Shown in pieces: positions 21,208-33,102 of a stretch of DNA of 64,000 nucleotides. Below the pieces are notes generated by a model. It saw only the letters and a program-made list of their open reading frames with translations. It was not told the DNA's origin and searched no databases. Within the stretch, counting starts at the first letter, position 1. Each line of letters begins with the position of its first letter. Source of the stretch: Panicum virgatum (lineage: Eukaryota > Streptophyta > Magnoliopsida > Poales > Poaceae); NCBI RefSeq assembly GCF_016808335.1, contig NC_053141.1:20095756-20159755 (forward strand), written 5' to 3'. The position numbers were made by a program, and so were the translations under genes.

Positions 21208-22475
21208 TGTTGGTATTTTGCAACGTCACGAATAAAATCCGCAAGCGCACGGATACCCTGTAGCTTTCACCCAAGAGTATTCCAGGGTATCGTATCCACT
21301 GAGGAACGGGAGTACGCTATCTACGGGTTCAGGCTCATCCAAGGACACACACGCCGGTGTGGAGAAGACAGAAGAGAGGACTGTCTATATCTAGAATCTA
21401 TGTCTAGAAGAAGAGATCATGTCTCCGTTATACTTCGAGCTAAAGGTATCGACCGGCTTATACAAGCCGATAGCTCCTAAATGATGCTCTATCCGATATC
21501 CGAACGTGGAGGATTACTAAAAGGCTCGAACAGGGCTGTCACCACTTGCCGGCTACCTCTACAAACCGTGGGACTATCAGACAACTGAGTGGTATAGTCC
21601 AGCCTAGACACCACGTCTACGCCTTTCCCTACTAACCTTAGCCCTGGCCAAGACTACCCTTTTCTATCCGGGGTCTTAAGCTAAGATCAAATGCTACTCG
21701 CTAGCATACACATCAACTAATATAAGGCAGAGATGATAACTTGTGATCTAAATTCTAATTCTAGATAAACAAACAAAGAAAGTCTCGAACACTTACAACC
21801 GAATAAGCATCCATCGAGGTACAAGCGGAGAAGAGTGCCGACAAACCCGACACTTCCCCCGACTCCTCCTCACTCTCCTCCTCTTCTTCTATACCTCCTA
21901 GTCTACCTAAGCATCTAGGATGAAGGTCTCCAGCTCCAAGGGAGGAAGGGTGAGTTGAGAGGGTGAGATGTGTGTTGTGTGTGTGTTTCATTCCTCTACC
22001 CCCCCTTTGTATTTATAGGAGGGAGCCACAGGGTGAGCTACAGCCGAGCCTCATCAAACCACCATCACCAGCCAATAAAAGACCTCCACATGGAACCTGA
22101 AGGCGGTGGGGCCCACGGGTAGGTCGGCCGGCCTCCCAGTGGGCCCACCGACCTTGCATTTTGGCTTGTGGGTCGCTTCCTGGGCCCACTTGTCAATGGC
22201 ATGAGGTTTGTCTTTTATCTTGTCGGTTTCTTGCTCTGGTGGACCCTATACTCCATATTCTGACACGTGTCATGTCCTGATTTGCCGGAACGTCGTGTCT
22301 TGGATTAAACCACACCATTATGCTACAAAATTAGCTCAAAATTACCTGCACACATTCTAAATCATCATCTGTGGAATCTGTTAATAAATAAATCTATCCT
22401 AGCATTTATTCCACATTTTGGTTCCTTTTTGTGCAGGAGTCGATGGTCAGAAATTGTTATTAGTGACCGTTAACA
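21208..22475 (-). repeat. W 3' LTR
   Basis: 1268 bp. Plus-reading ends TGTTGGTATTTTGC and GACCGTTAACA. On the element strand it starts with a foldback (TGTTAACGGTC...), has a CGGCCG dyad at 22121-22133, TATAAATAC at 22010-22018, and the ATCCG/CGGAT stem at 21237-21255 near its end. Confidence 0.9.
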
Positions 22476-23823
22476 AGATCCCCCACACATGGCCCTTTGC
22501 TCGTCCCGAGGAAAGGTCAGGACTGAGGTGAAACGGTAGCTTCCTGATAGAATATCCTGCACAAAAGTTATTCCATACCTTGCTCTTGCTTGTGAACTTG
22601 AATGTGTCTATCATGATATCTTGAGTTGTTGAAGAACGGAATGATCTTGGCTTCAAGTGTCATCCTGTCATGCTGCCAGACTTGGGGATTTTTTTTTCAG
22701 AAAAAATTTTCATGGTCTTACCCTCTTCCATGGGTTTCTCAGAGTCGCTCATAGCTTCTTACCAGCATTTATCCCTATTTTACCTCACTGGCTCTGATGG
22801 TATATGTGGAGTTTCGGTGGATGAGGTAGAATGTCCTCTGCTTGGCTCAAATCTGTTGTAAGATCAAAAATTGGATCCACAGGTTTATGCTCATATTTAC
22901 GACTGATCAGGTTAGTGCACAGATAAATACATGCTCATTTTCATGTCTAACTTTATTTGTTGGGTCATGCTTCTTTGGCATGCCATGTTTTCTCTCTCTC
23001 TCTTTTTTTGGGTCATGCTTCTTTGGCATGCCATCTTTTCATCTCTTTTTTTTAATACTATTGTTAGACAGTATTTAAGGAGCACGAGGTTCATCTGGGC
23101 ATAAAACCTTAAATCAAGTGCGTAAACAAAGTAAAACCATAATGGGTCACAAAGTTTGATCAAGCTCAACATGTAACCAAGAGACAAAGCATGTGATTTT
23201 TCAAGCGGATAGTATCATATGGCTCTAGTAGAATGGTGGATAAAGAGATAAGACCAAGAACTCAGTTTTTGTTTTTATAAATAAAATTCCCAGACTGGTC
23301 AACATGAAAGAGACGAACAACTTTAGACCAGACATATCACGTTAGTCAACAACTAAGTATCATGGGTCCTATAAAATATGGTTCACAAACCTAAGCACAG
23401 TATGAAAAACATTTATGCAAGGCATCTATCAAGAGCTCTTATTAGCAAATTTCTTAAATAGGTTAAAGAATTTGAGAAGATATGCACATGTTTAGAAATG
23501 CTAAAGGGAGGAAACAAGTGAGGTGATACAAACTCATGAGTCGGAGCGGGAGGTGCACGTGACGTGTGAATGTGATCGTGAATGTGTAGCGTCATGGGAT
23601 CTCCCCCCCCACACATGTTTTCGACCTGCTCTTCGATCATAGACAAAACAAACCAAATATGAAAGATAATGGGGCTCTGTCGGCATTAACACCGGGGAGC
23701 CAAAGTTCACACTTCTGAAATAAAAACCAGGGCACGGCTAAACTAACCTAAACCTAAGCGGCACGATTAAAACTAGCGCCCAACTATACCTATGATAACA
23801 AGAGGGGGTCTTATCTAAGATCC
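22476..23823 (-). other. W 3' untranslated region
   Basis: No coding frame supported. Next to the LTR is the polypurine tract (element sense GTGTGGGGGATCT) and a CTCG/CGAG foldback (CTTTGCTCGTCCCGAGGAAAG area, 22496-22517). At 22961-23030 are two hairpin copies 48 bp apart, stem CATGC/GCATG with loop CAAAGAA, each followed by a T-rich tract in plus reading. The remainder is AT-rich. Confidence 0.6.
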
Positions 23824-24558
23824 CTACTCAAAGTCTTGGATTCCTAGTGCCTCTACTAGGCGATCCATCCTTTCATCAAGAAACTTGAAGTAAAGGTCGA
23901 GGTCCCCTTGCATCTCTCTGACCTCTTCCCTCGACCTCTGCTGAGATGTGTCCAATCTGACATTGGCCATATGAGCTTTTGTAAGCTCATTGGAAAGTTT
24001 CTTTATCTCAGACTAGTCTTGATAGTCTTCCGCTCTGGCCTATGGTCTCACTCCAAATATTGTGAGGCGTGGTTGGAGTGGTGGCTCAACAGGAGATATC
24101 TTGTTGCGCCGGTAATCGTGGCTGATTATTCGGCCCTCCTTCGTCACCCACGAATGCACATACTCCTCATCGGGCTTAAGCCTCGGCCCAGGTGCATTCT
24201 TGTCCTGGAACAACTTGACTGCGAAGACCTCCAATTTCTTCTTTGAGGGCCTATTCCGTGGTTTGCTTCGCCGTACTTCGGCTGGAAGTGGCCCACCAGA
24301 TGATGGAGAACCACCAGAGAAGCCTGGAGCCGAGCGGGCTCGTGGGGACATCGGCCGACCAAGGCGGTCGGCCGACCTGCCCCTGGCGTCCCTCGGGCCC
24401 TTCCTTCTGGGGGTGCTTCGAGGCATTGCTGGCGAGGTCACGGTCACCGGGAAGGCTTCTTCTTGAAGAGCCTCCGCGAAGTACTGCTCCATAGGGCTAA
24501 GTGGATTGCCCTGGCGGGATTCTGGTGCAACGTAAGGGACTATCTCCTTATCGGCCAT
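23824..24558 (-). pseudogene. W ORF3, unknown protein after integrase
   Basis: 244 codons, sense strand, downstream of integrase where Athila elements may carry an env-like or extra ORF. It starts MADKEIVPYVAPESRQGN; residues 45-110 are Pro/Arg/Ser-rich and basic, then KKLEVFAVKLFQDKN, HSWVTKEGRI and LTIFGVRP. Two TAG stops (24040-24042, 24013-24015) interrupt it; the same frame continues with a helical, coiled-coil-like tail (EIKKLSNELTKAHM, then LDLYFKFLDERMDRL) to TAG at 23824. No signal peptide or membrane segment is seen, so it is not a convincing envelope. The upstream 200 bp hold paired CGGCCG dyads (24770-24800) and a CT-rich leader, hinting at its own promoter. I do not recognise the family. 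Confidence 0.6.
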
Positions 24559-24823
24559 GGGTTGATGATGGTGGGATGCTGGTAGCTAGTAATGGAGGTT
24601 TTGGGGACTAGATGGAAACAAGGTGGAGGGATTAGGTTTTCTGAAGAGAAGAAGATGGGTACGAGACTCCTTTTCTCGTCGCAAAACGCCGCCTTCCCTC
24701 GCGGAGTTGGATTCTAGGTGGGTCAAGGAGGCCGTCTGCCAAAACTAGGCCTTATTGGAGCTGGCCCAGGTTCGGCCGACCTGGTGGGTCGGCCGACCTA
24801 GGCTGGGCCCCAGCTTGCGCGGG

Positions 24824-26236
24824 TCAGCAGGTGGGGTCAGGTGTTTGAGAGGTAGAATGGGCCCACCTACCCTTTTGGCCTATATGGCTCTTTTTAAATA
24901 TAAGTACGGGATCGACTAAGTCAATCACGTCTATCTCCTCATCAAGAGCTTTATTATGGTCTAGGAAAAGCTTGAGTCGTTGACCGTTTACCTTATAGGT
25001 GTTACCATCGTCATCTTGTATCGTGATGGCTCCATGTGATGCCATGTCGATGACATGATACGGTCCTTGCCATTTGCTTCGTAGTTTCCCGTGACCAAAT
25101 AACTTGACCCTAGAATTAAAGAGCAGTACCTTGTCTCCGGGATTGAAGTTTTTGGGCTTCAATCGCTTGTCTTGCCATCTCTTGGTTCTTTCTTTGTAGA
25201 TCGAGGCACTATGATAAGCTTTATCTCTCCATTCCTCCAGTTCCGAGATCTGGCACTTTCGGCACTCTCCGACTATTTTAAGATCCATGTTCCATTTCCG
25301 GATAGCCTAGTGCGCTCTGTGCTCCAGCTCTACGGGCAAGTGGCATGTTTTCCCGTAGACGAGCTGATAGGGTGACATTGCAATGGGTGTCTTGTATACT
25401 ATCCGGTATGCCCAAAGTGCATCCGGTAACTTCAGCTTCCATCCCCTTCCCATCTCATTCACGGTCTTCTGCAGAATATTCTTGATTTGCTTGTTAGATG
25501 TTTCTGCTTGACCGCTGGTCTGAGGGTGGTACGGAGTCGCGATGTTGTGCCTTTCCCCTAGTTCCTTGAGGAAGTTCTGGAAGGCCGAGTCAATGAAGTG
25601 TGACCCTCCATCATTGATTACCATCCGTGGTGTGCCAAACCTTGGAAAGATAATCTCATGGAACATCTTACGAGCATGCTTTGCATCAGCGGCTCTGCAT
25701 GGCATGGCTTCGACCCATTTGGAGACGTAATCTACGGTGACTAAGATATACTCGCATCCTTGGGATTTCACAAAGGGTCCCATGTAGTCAATACCCCAGA
25801 CGTCAAATAGTTCAACTTGAAGATTGTAGTTCAGGGGCATTGAATCGTGAGCTGTGATCCCTCCATGCCTCTGGCAGTTTGGACATCTGCGGATGAAGTT
25901 CTTTGTATCTTCATACATAGATGGCCAATAAAAACCGCTCTGCCAGATTTTCGCTTGAGTGCGAAATACACCATAGTGACCACCATATGGTGCTGCATGG
26001 CATTTCTCTATAATCTTTTGTCCTTCTACTGTAGGTACACAACGTCTGAGTAACCCATCTGCATAGACTCGGTACAGATATGGTGCATCCCATAAGTGGC
26101 GTCTGCTCTCTTGAACTAGCCTCGTTTTGCTCTCCCCTGGGGGTACATACCCCGAGACCATGAAATTCACGATATTCGCATACCAGGGGTGCGAAGCTAT
26201 TACTTTGAGAAGCATATCATCCCGCAGGAAAGTCAT
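24824..26236 (-). pseudogene. W integrase
   Basis: 26236-25307 is open for 309 codons: zinc finger HAAPYGGHYG with CPNCQRHGG, then the core with Asp in WGIDYMGPF, Asp in VINDGGSHF and Glu in SGQAETSNKQ, all three catalytic residues present. It ends in a stop after ELEHRAH; the same region resumes as 25288-24824 with MDLKIVGECRKCQISELEEWR, YKERTKRWQDKRL and the GPYHVIDM C-terminal block. The family normally runs through here, so the stop splits the C-terminal domain off. Confidence 0.9.
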
Positions 26237-27728
26237 TTATCGGCAGGTCTTGGGTATTCGTATTGGTCATGAGCGATAAATGATCCTCCACTGAATTCTC
26301 TACTCTTTTCTTGTCTTTAATTTCCAAATCAAACTCTTGGAGTAGGAGAATCCATCTGATCAACCTTGGTTTAGCATCCTTCTTAGTGAAGAGGTACTTG
26401 AGTGCGGCGTGGTCTGTATAAATGATGACCTTGGTACCCACTAGATAGGATCTAAACTTGTCGATAGCAAAGACAACTGCTAGGAGCTCATTTTCCGTTG
26501 TGGCATAATTGAGCTGCGCTACAGTGAGTGTCTTGCTTGCATACGCGATCGCGTGATGCTTCTTATCTTTGGTTTGACCAAGTACAGCCCCCATCGCGTA
26601 ATCACTAGCATCACACATGATATCGAATGGGAGCTTCCAATCTGGGGGTTGAATGATTGGAGCTAAGATGAGTGCCTTTTTGAGAGTAACAAAAGCTTTA
26701 TGGCACTCATCTGTGAATTGGATAGGAACGTCCTTGGCTAGGAGACTTGTGAGGGGTCTAGCGACCTGGGAGAAGTTCGCGATGAACCTTCGATAGAATC
26801 CGGCATGGCCAAGGAAGCTTCTGATTCCTTTCACATTGATGGGAGGCAGAAGTTGTTCAATAACTTTAATCTTCGCCTTATCCACCTCTATCCCTGTTTC
26901 GGACACTAGGTGTCCTAAAACGATGCCTTCACGGACCATGAACTAACATTTCCCCCAGTTGAGGATCAGGTCCTTCTCTTGGCATCTCTACAAGACTCTG
27001 TCCAAATTTTCTAGACAATGATCAAAGGTTGTTCCATAGACCGAGAAGTCATCCATGAAAACTTCCATAATTTATTCGATCATGTTGGAGAAGATGGGCA
27101 TCATGCACCTTTGGAATGACGCGGGTGCGTTGCATAACCCAAACGACATTCGTCGGTAGGCATATGTTCCATAGGGGCATGTGAACATAGTCTTGCTCTG
27201 ATCTTTAGGATGAATGGGTATTTGATGGTAACCAGAATAACCATCAAGGAAACAGAAGTAGGAGTGCTTCGCCAATCGCTCTAACATCTCATCGATGAAA
27301 GGTAGTAGGAAGTGATCCTTCTTAGTTGCCTTGTTGAGTTTTCTGTAATCTATACACATCCTCCATCCCGTGACGGTTCATTGGGGAATTAGCTCGTTCT
27401 TTCTATTTTCCACCAACGTCATGCCTCCTTTCTTGGGCACGACTTGAACTGGGCTTACCCACTCACTATGCAGAATAGGATAGATAATTCCAGCATCTAA
27501 GAGTTTGAGGACCTCTTTCTTTACCACCTCCCTCACAGCATTGTTCAACCTTCTTTGGGGTTCCCTAGAAGGTGCTATTGCGGGATCCAATGGGATTCGG
27601 TGGGTGCAAAGGGTAGGACTGATGCCTTTGAGGTCTTGTAGGGTATAGCCTAGGACTGATCGATGCTTCTCTAGAACAGTGATGAGTTTATTCATCTCCT
27701 CTTCTGAGAGTTTGTCGCTAATGATCAC
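26217..27728 (-). pseudogene. W reverse transcriptase and RNase H
   Basis: 27728-27378 carries the fingers (LLDAGIIYPI, WVSPVQVVPKKGG); after a stop, WRMCIDYRKLNKATKKDHF begins near 27365 and runs to 27072. The FMDD box (27048-27059) lies just after a TAA. Two TAG codons follow (after NLDRVL and GKC), at places where CAG or similar would be expected. 26939-26217 is open: [31 protein letters not shown], then RNase H with [29 protein letters not shown] and [11 protein letters not shown]. Four or so stops make it inactive. Confidence 0.9.
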
Positions 27729-27788
27729 GGGAGACTCTACATCGCTATTTAGAAAGGTGTATCTAAGCCCCTTTAGCTCAATCGGAGG

Positions 27789-29375
27789 TCATGATGGCGT
27801 CTCAGTCGCGGGCAGTTCAGAAGTTTCACCAGGGTCTTCTTCCGCATCGCTGACTTCTTCCGGCATTTCCTCGATATAATCCTCGAGGTCCGAGTCAAAA
27901 GACTCGAATGTGGAAGTGGCCATTATTTCCTCGATTGGCTCTGGAATAGGGAGATCTTCCACTGAGCATGTCAATGCTCGATCCACGGGGATGTGGAATG
28001 TGTCCCTCCCTAAGTTGATGTTTGAACATCCGTCTTTAGGAACATCCGTAAAGAGGGCTTTAAGGGGATGTCCTATCAAGAAATCGAAGTTGAGATCTTC
28101 GAAGATATGAAAGTTCAGATGGATTTTAACATCATTGTGCCAAAATGGCACATTGGTGATTATCCCATAGCTGCTTGTAAGAGAACCTGAAGGTCTCTTG
28201 AGCTGCCTGTCTGTCGGAGTGAGCTTGTAATTACCCAGAAAGGCTAAGGCAAACTCATCTGACATTATGTTAGCTCCAACAGCGGGACTACAGAGCGCGT
28301 CCACAATTTGATCTTGGAGACGGTAGCGGAATGATGAGGAGGGAGAGTTGAGAGAGATTGGAGATAAGGATAATTCTCCTTCCTGCAGCCATTTATTGCT
28401 GATCAATGTTGTCAACTCTTGAATCGTCTCCCGAAGAAAATTCTCCTCTAATGGATCCATAGGAGTGACAGGACTTGGTGGTCGCTTCTGACAGAAGTAT
28501 CTTGAGGTGTTGCCGAAATCTTCAAAGACATCCGGCTCGATACTTCGGAGAAACTCCAGAGGTGAAGGGTCTTCCTCCTCCGATATTTCAGATTTATATT
28601 CAGGGGCGGTTTCATAGATCGAATCTACTGATGGGATTTCAGAGGGTTCCGATTTGAATCCCAAAGGCTCCGCTTGACGCATCTCGGGCTCTATGGGAAC
28701 TGGCTCGTGGATACAAACGAAAGAGGTTCTGTCCAAGATTTTATCGAGGACTTCCCTACTTTCGGGTACGGTAAGATGAGCGAAAGATCCTCCAGAGGTA
28801 AGACCGAGATGGTGTGCAGACTCCTTGTCAAGACCAGCATAAAAATGCTGGAGCAATAAATGCTCGGGTAATGACAAGTCTGGGCCTGATTTTACCAATA
28901 AGGTAAATCTAGCCCAAGCTACACCGATTGATTCCTTATCATTCTGATGGAAAGTTAAAATTTCCGTTCATAAGGCACATATTCGTGAAAGAGGGAAGAA
29001 TGCAGAACAGAATCTGTCCCGAAGTTCAATCCAACTTCCATTCACACAGCCTACGACACGAATGTACCATTGCTTCGCTTCTCCCGAAAGGGAAAAGGGA
29101 AACAATTTCCATTTAAGTGTTTCGTGTGTCATGCCCAAAATTTTCTTGCATGAACACACTTGCTCGAACTCGCGCAAATGATGGTAGGGATTCTCACAAT
29201 CCCTTCCTGAGAAGGAATTTTCCTGAACAAAGGCTATGTAGCCTGAGTCGAGTTCATAGCTAGTAGAAAGAATTGGATCAGCAGAGGATGCTGGATCATA
29301 GAACTCGCTCTTGGGTGAAGAGAGCTGTAAAAGGGATAGCTGCTCCATGGGTAGCGGGGGTTGAGGTAGAATCAA
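27789..29375 (-). pseudogene. W gag and protease-like region
   Basis: 29375-28968: gag N-terminus with PYHHLREFEQVC and LKWKLFPFSLSGEAKQWY, broken by a stop after SRICAL. 28898-27789: LLLQHFYAGLDKESAHHL, a long acidic part, then a protease-like domain with QIVDALCSPAVGANIMS, LTPTDRQLKRPSG and FDFLIGHPLKALF. The catalytic Asp is absent: the family position reads C-S-P-A instead of C-D-P-G (codons near 28281-28293). No zinc knuckle was found. The acidic C-terminus leads into RT. Confidence 0.8.
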
Positions 29376-29436
29376 GGAAAAAGAAAAAAAAAGAAAATAC
29401 GAGGTTGACTGAGTCCGTAGATAATGTAGCTATCGT

Positions 29437-29454
29437 TCCCCGGCAACGGCACCA
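29437..29454 (-). other. W primer-binding site (tRNA-Asp type)
   Basis: Element sense TGGTGCCGTTGCCGGGGA, seven bases after the 5' LTR; one mismatch to the usual tRNA-Asp-type site. Confidence 0.8.
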
Positions 29455-29461
29455 GAAAGCT

Positions 29462-30742
29462 TGTTGGTATTTTTGCAACGTCACGAATAAAATCCGCAAG
29501 CGCACGGATACCGCTGTAGCTTTCACCCAAGAGTATTCCAGGGTATCATATCCACTGAGGAATGTGAGTACGCTATCTACGGGTTCAGGCTCATCCAAGG
29601 ACACACACGCCGGTGTGGAGAAGACAAAAGAGAGGACTTTCTATATCCAGAATATATGCCTAGAAGAAGAGATCACGTCGCTCTTATACTTCGAGCTAAA
29701 GGTATCGACCGGCTTATACAAGCCGATAGCTCCTAAATGATGCTCTATTCGATATCCGAACATGGAGGATTACTAAAAGGTTCGAACAGGGCTGTCACCA
29801 CCTGCCAGCTACCTCTACAAACCGTGGGACTATCAGACAACTGAGTGGTATAGTCTAGCCTAGACACCACGTCTACGCCTTTCCCTACTAACCTTAGCCC
29901 TGGCCAAGACTACCCTTTTCTATCCGGGGTCTTAAGCTAAGATCAAATGCTACTCGCTATCATACACATCAACTAAATATAAGGCAGAGATGATAACTTG
30001 CGATCTAAACTCTAATTCTAGATAAACAAACAAAGAAAGTCTCGAACACTTACAACCGAATAAGCATCCGTCGAGGTACAAGCGGAGAAGAGTGCCGACA
30101 AACCTGACACTTCCCCCGACTCCTCCTCACTCTCCTCCTCTTCTTCTACACCTCCTAGTCTACCTAAGCATCTAGGATGAAGGTCTCCAGCTCCAAGGAA
30201 GGAAGGGTGAGTTGCGAGGGTGAGATGTGTGTTGTGTGTGTGTTTCATTCCTCTACCCCCCTTTGTATTTATAGGAGGGAGCCACGGGGTGAGCTGCAGC
30301 CGAGCCTCATCAAACCGCCATCACCAGCCAATAAGAGACCTCCACGTGGAACCTGAAGGCGGTGGGGCCCACGGGTAGGTCGGCCTGCTTGGTCGGCCGG
30401 TCTCCGAGTGGGCCCACCGAGCTTGCATTTTGGCCTGTGGGTCACTTCCTGGGCCCACTTGTCAATGGCATGAGGTTTGTCTTTTATCATGTCGGTTTCT
30501 TGCTCTGGTGGGCCCTATACTCCATATTCTGACATGTGTCGCGTCCAGATTTGCCGGAACATCGTGTCTTGGATTAAATCACACCATTATGCTGCAAATG
30601 GCTCAAAATCACCTACACACATTCTAGAACATCATCTGTAGAATCTATTAATAAATAAATCTATCCTAGAATTTATTCCACATTTTGGTTCCTTTTTGTG
30701 CAGGAGTTGACGGTCAGAATTGGTCGTTAGTGACCGTCAACA
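29462..30742 (-). repeat. W 5' LTR
   Basis: 1281 bp. CGGCCG dyad pair at 30377-30402, TATAAATAC at 30265-30273, ATCCG/CGGAT stem at 29492-29510, terminal foldback at 30708-30742 (GTTGACGGTC with GACCGTCAACA). Compared with the left LTR it carries small indels and scattered substitutions. Confidence 0.92.
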
Positions 30743-30844
30743 CCTATGACCTCCCGATCCAAAAGAAGACGATCAAAGAAGGTGTGGCGTAAGGTTGAGA
30801 GTTCATCCTCGTCCACTTCTCCAGGACGAGCCGAACAATGGTAA

Positions 30845-31198
30845 GGCAGTGCAGGAGAAAGGTCCCGCTCGTCAGACTCAAAATGACGAGCCCTTGCCGA
30901 AGGTAAATCGGTACTTATCTCATATTTAATTTTATGCCAAATTTGCTTTTCTCGACTTTTGAAATTTTCCCACTGCATATTTGAATTTTTAAAACACCAT
31001 TGCATGTTAGAATCTTTTCTAGCACCTTTTTTGTTTTTAGAAAATTCAAAAATATTTTTTGAGCATTGAAATCCTTTGAAGAAAAAACTTTTGAAATTCT
31101 TTCGAGGCAAAGTTTGGCCTGGCACCCAAGTGTTCAAAGTTTATTACCATTGGGTAGCACCTGGGCCCTGGCTGCCAGCCAGAGGGCCCATAGGGTGG
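30845..31198 (+). other. T spacer between gag-protease and ORF2 promoter
   Basis: Begins after the TAA of gag-protease. AT-rich sequence without a supported frame, matching the Y spacer at 47870-48220 in reverse. No pol sequence is present. Confidence 0.5.
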
Positions 31199-31321
31199 TT
31201 GGCCGAACCCCTGGGTCGGCCGACCCCACCTTCCAACGACTGACTTCCAGCTTTTGCCAACGGCTACTAGCCGTTGTGCCCAGCTCCTCCCAACGGTGCC
31301 CGGCCATTCTCTCTTTAAATA
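31199..31321 (+). promoter_or_regulatory. Likely internal promoter of T ORF2
   Basis: GGCCGAACCCCTGGGTCGGCCGACC (31199-31223, two dyads) is followed after about 90 bp by TTTAAATA (31314-31321) and a long CT-rich leader. This copies the dyad-TATA layout of the LTR promoters in the window but lies inside the element. Y has the same order before its ORF2 (dyad 47850-47866, CAAATAGAGG near 47752-47762). Confidence 0.55.
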
Positions 31322-31574
31322 GAGGCCAAGAGATGGGTGTTGAGCTCTCACACTCAACTCTCATTCACTCACTCCCTCTCAAACTCTCTCACACTTCGCT
31401 CTCGGGTTTTCATTGGATTTTGGCTCAAGTTTGATTGCAAGAACACTCTATCTCTCATTTCTTTGCTGCAAGATTGTTTACACACTTGGAGGAACAACAT
31501 TCGGGGAAGAGTTTTATTTTCATTTCACTAATGTAACCCGAACCGAGTTGTTCTCGTTCGCTCTTGTTGCAAGC

Positions 31575-33102
31575 ATGAAGGGTGCAGGTCGGAAGATATC
31601 CGGAGCTATCAAGAGGGTGACGAGGTTAGGCTCGTCCCGTTCGCGGGGTGAGTCAAGCTCTTGCCATTCTCCCGAACCAACACCAACACCTACCACGATG
31701 GACTACGAACAAGACAAACAAGAAGAACAATACGAAGAGGTGCAAGCCGAGCCGCAAGTCGAGGCTATAGAAATTGATGAAGATGACGCTCCCTACCTCG
31801 ACTTGCGCGACGCTCGTGAGCGACAAGCCTACGCCATCATCAAGGACCAAAGCTTCATCCACACCCGAGCCTTCGATCCGGAACTCCTAATCAAAACAGG
31901 TATGTATGAAGACTTCGCTAATGTTTAGCACACAATTGGATGGGGCAACTTCACTCCCGTTGAGGAGTACGGTTCTCGTCTCCTCACCATTCAATTCCTT
32001 TGCACTCTTCGAAAGGTGGAAAATGGGGTTTATTTTCGACTTTTCGGGAAGGAATATTTGCTTTCTTGGAAAACTTTTGCCAGCCACCTCGATTTCAACA
32101 AATGCTGGCCAATTTTTTTTGAGCAAGCTTGCCGTGGTTTTAATCATCATGAGTTTTGGGGACAAATTTCGTATCAAGTTGTCAATGGAAGATTTGCACC
32201 TCGGTGCAATGACATTCATAATCCAACTCTTCGCTTGATGCACAAGTGGTTAGCCATCACTCTCTTTCCAAGAGATGATGTCCGACCCGTGCGCAACGAT
32301 GAGATGCTCATTCTATATGCCATGGTCAACAAGATCAAAATCTCCCCCGCACAAGCTTTGGTTAAGCAATGGCTTTCGAATTTCAAGATAACGGGTCCTA
32401 TTGAGTTTACTTCTTTGATTACTCGTATCGCTACACGTGTCGGTGCCTTAGAGGGGAATTCCATTCCTTTCATTGAGTGTGACCGCGCGTATATCGACGA
32501 GTCTTATTTGATTCAAGGTCACACAGTTAAGAAAGGACCGAATGACTCTTTAATTTTCTTCTTCATGGGCAATACAAATGAGATTTCGCTGCCCAATGCG
32601 GACTTCCATTTGTATAATTGCCGTTCGCTAATCATCCCTCTCGTTCAACGAGAAGGGGGCCGTAGGCATAGTGCTTCTGGTTTACCTGGCAGGATGACAA
32701 GGAGCAGGACCAGAAGGGAGGAAACGCCAACACCGCCTCAGCATACTCAGACCTCATACCACCATAAGACGGGTGGTTCGTCATGGCACAGCGCAAGTAC
32801 AGAAGAATGGGCACGGCAGACCCAAGGGCGCCGATCCACTAGTTCCAGCTCCAGTGGACCCCCCGACCTCCGGCAGACGTTCAGCCTCGTCCAGAGGTTT
32901 CTCCACTCTGACTCGACAGACGGGCGAGCTGAACGTGCGCACCACCAACATCGACGATTCGCTAGGCCAGCACATCAAGTCAACTCAGAACTGGCAGTGA
33001 CACACAGGCGAGAGGATCCACAACTTGGAGCGACAACAGCAGCAGACCCGAGAGGAGTGGAGGGCCTACTACCGTTGGGCTGGGTTCAACCCCAACCAAT
33101 AG
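31575..33102 (+). pseudogene. T ORF2, Athila ORF1-like protein
   Basis: Starts MKGAGRKISGAIKRVTRLGS. An acidic region (residues 40-85) is followed by YLDLRDARERQAYAIIKDQ, then a TAG at 31926-31928 where Y has Trp. The frame continues with PVEEYGSRLLTIQFLCTL, YLLSWKTFASHL, DIHNPTLRLMHKWLAITLF and MVNKIKISPAQALVKQWL. A 1-nt slip in the C-run at 32859-32864 shifts the frame; the true tail (FSTLTRQTGELNVRTTNID, then LEQ-type helix) reads to TAG 33100. Apart from the Trp stop, one further stop near 33000 and the slip it is open, while gag has five stops. Resembles Athila ORF1; function unknown, no membrane segment. Confidence 0.7.

Larger units (their letters stand above)
21208..30742 (-). mobile_element. 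Element W: Athila-type retrotransposon with pol
   Basis: 9535 bp with LTRs 21208-22475 and 29462-30742, flanked by CCTAT (21203-21207, 30743-30747). It sits inside T's gag-protease frame. On the minus strand: primer site, gag, protease-like region, RT, RNase H, integrase, then a further ORF of unknown function, a long non-coding part and the 3' LTR. RT motifs (FMDDFSVYG, WRMCIDYRKLNKATKKDHF) are those of Athila elements. LTRs differ by a few percent by eye. Stops in gag, RT and ORF3 make it inactive, but the integrase core is open. Confidence 0.93.

Noticed and set aside
22961..23050. Rho-independent terminators
   Set aside because: Hairpins with T-rich tracts look like bacterial terminators, but the T tracts are on the strand opposite to element transcription and this is plant DNA.
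23678..23820. CACTA-type terminal sequence
   Set aside because: TGTCGGCATTAACACCGGGGAG looked suggestive, but no CACTA end or matching inverted repeat is present; it is ordinary W 3' region.
23908..24246. 112-codon plus-strand ORF
   Set aside because: Shadow of W ORF3.
24040..24558. Envelope protein in W
   Set aside because: Position fits, but there is no signal peptide, membrane helix or cleavage site; kept as unknown ORF3.
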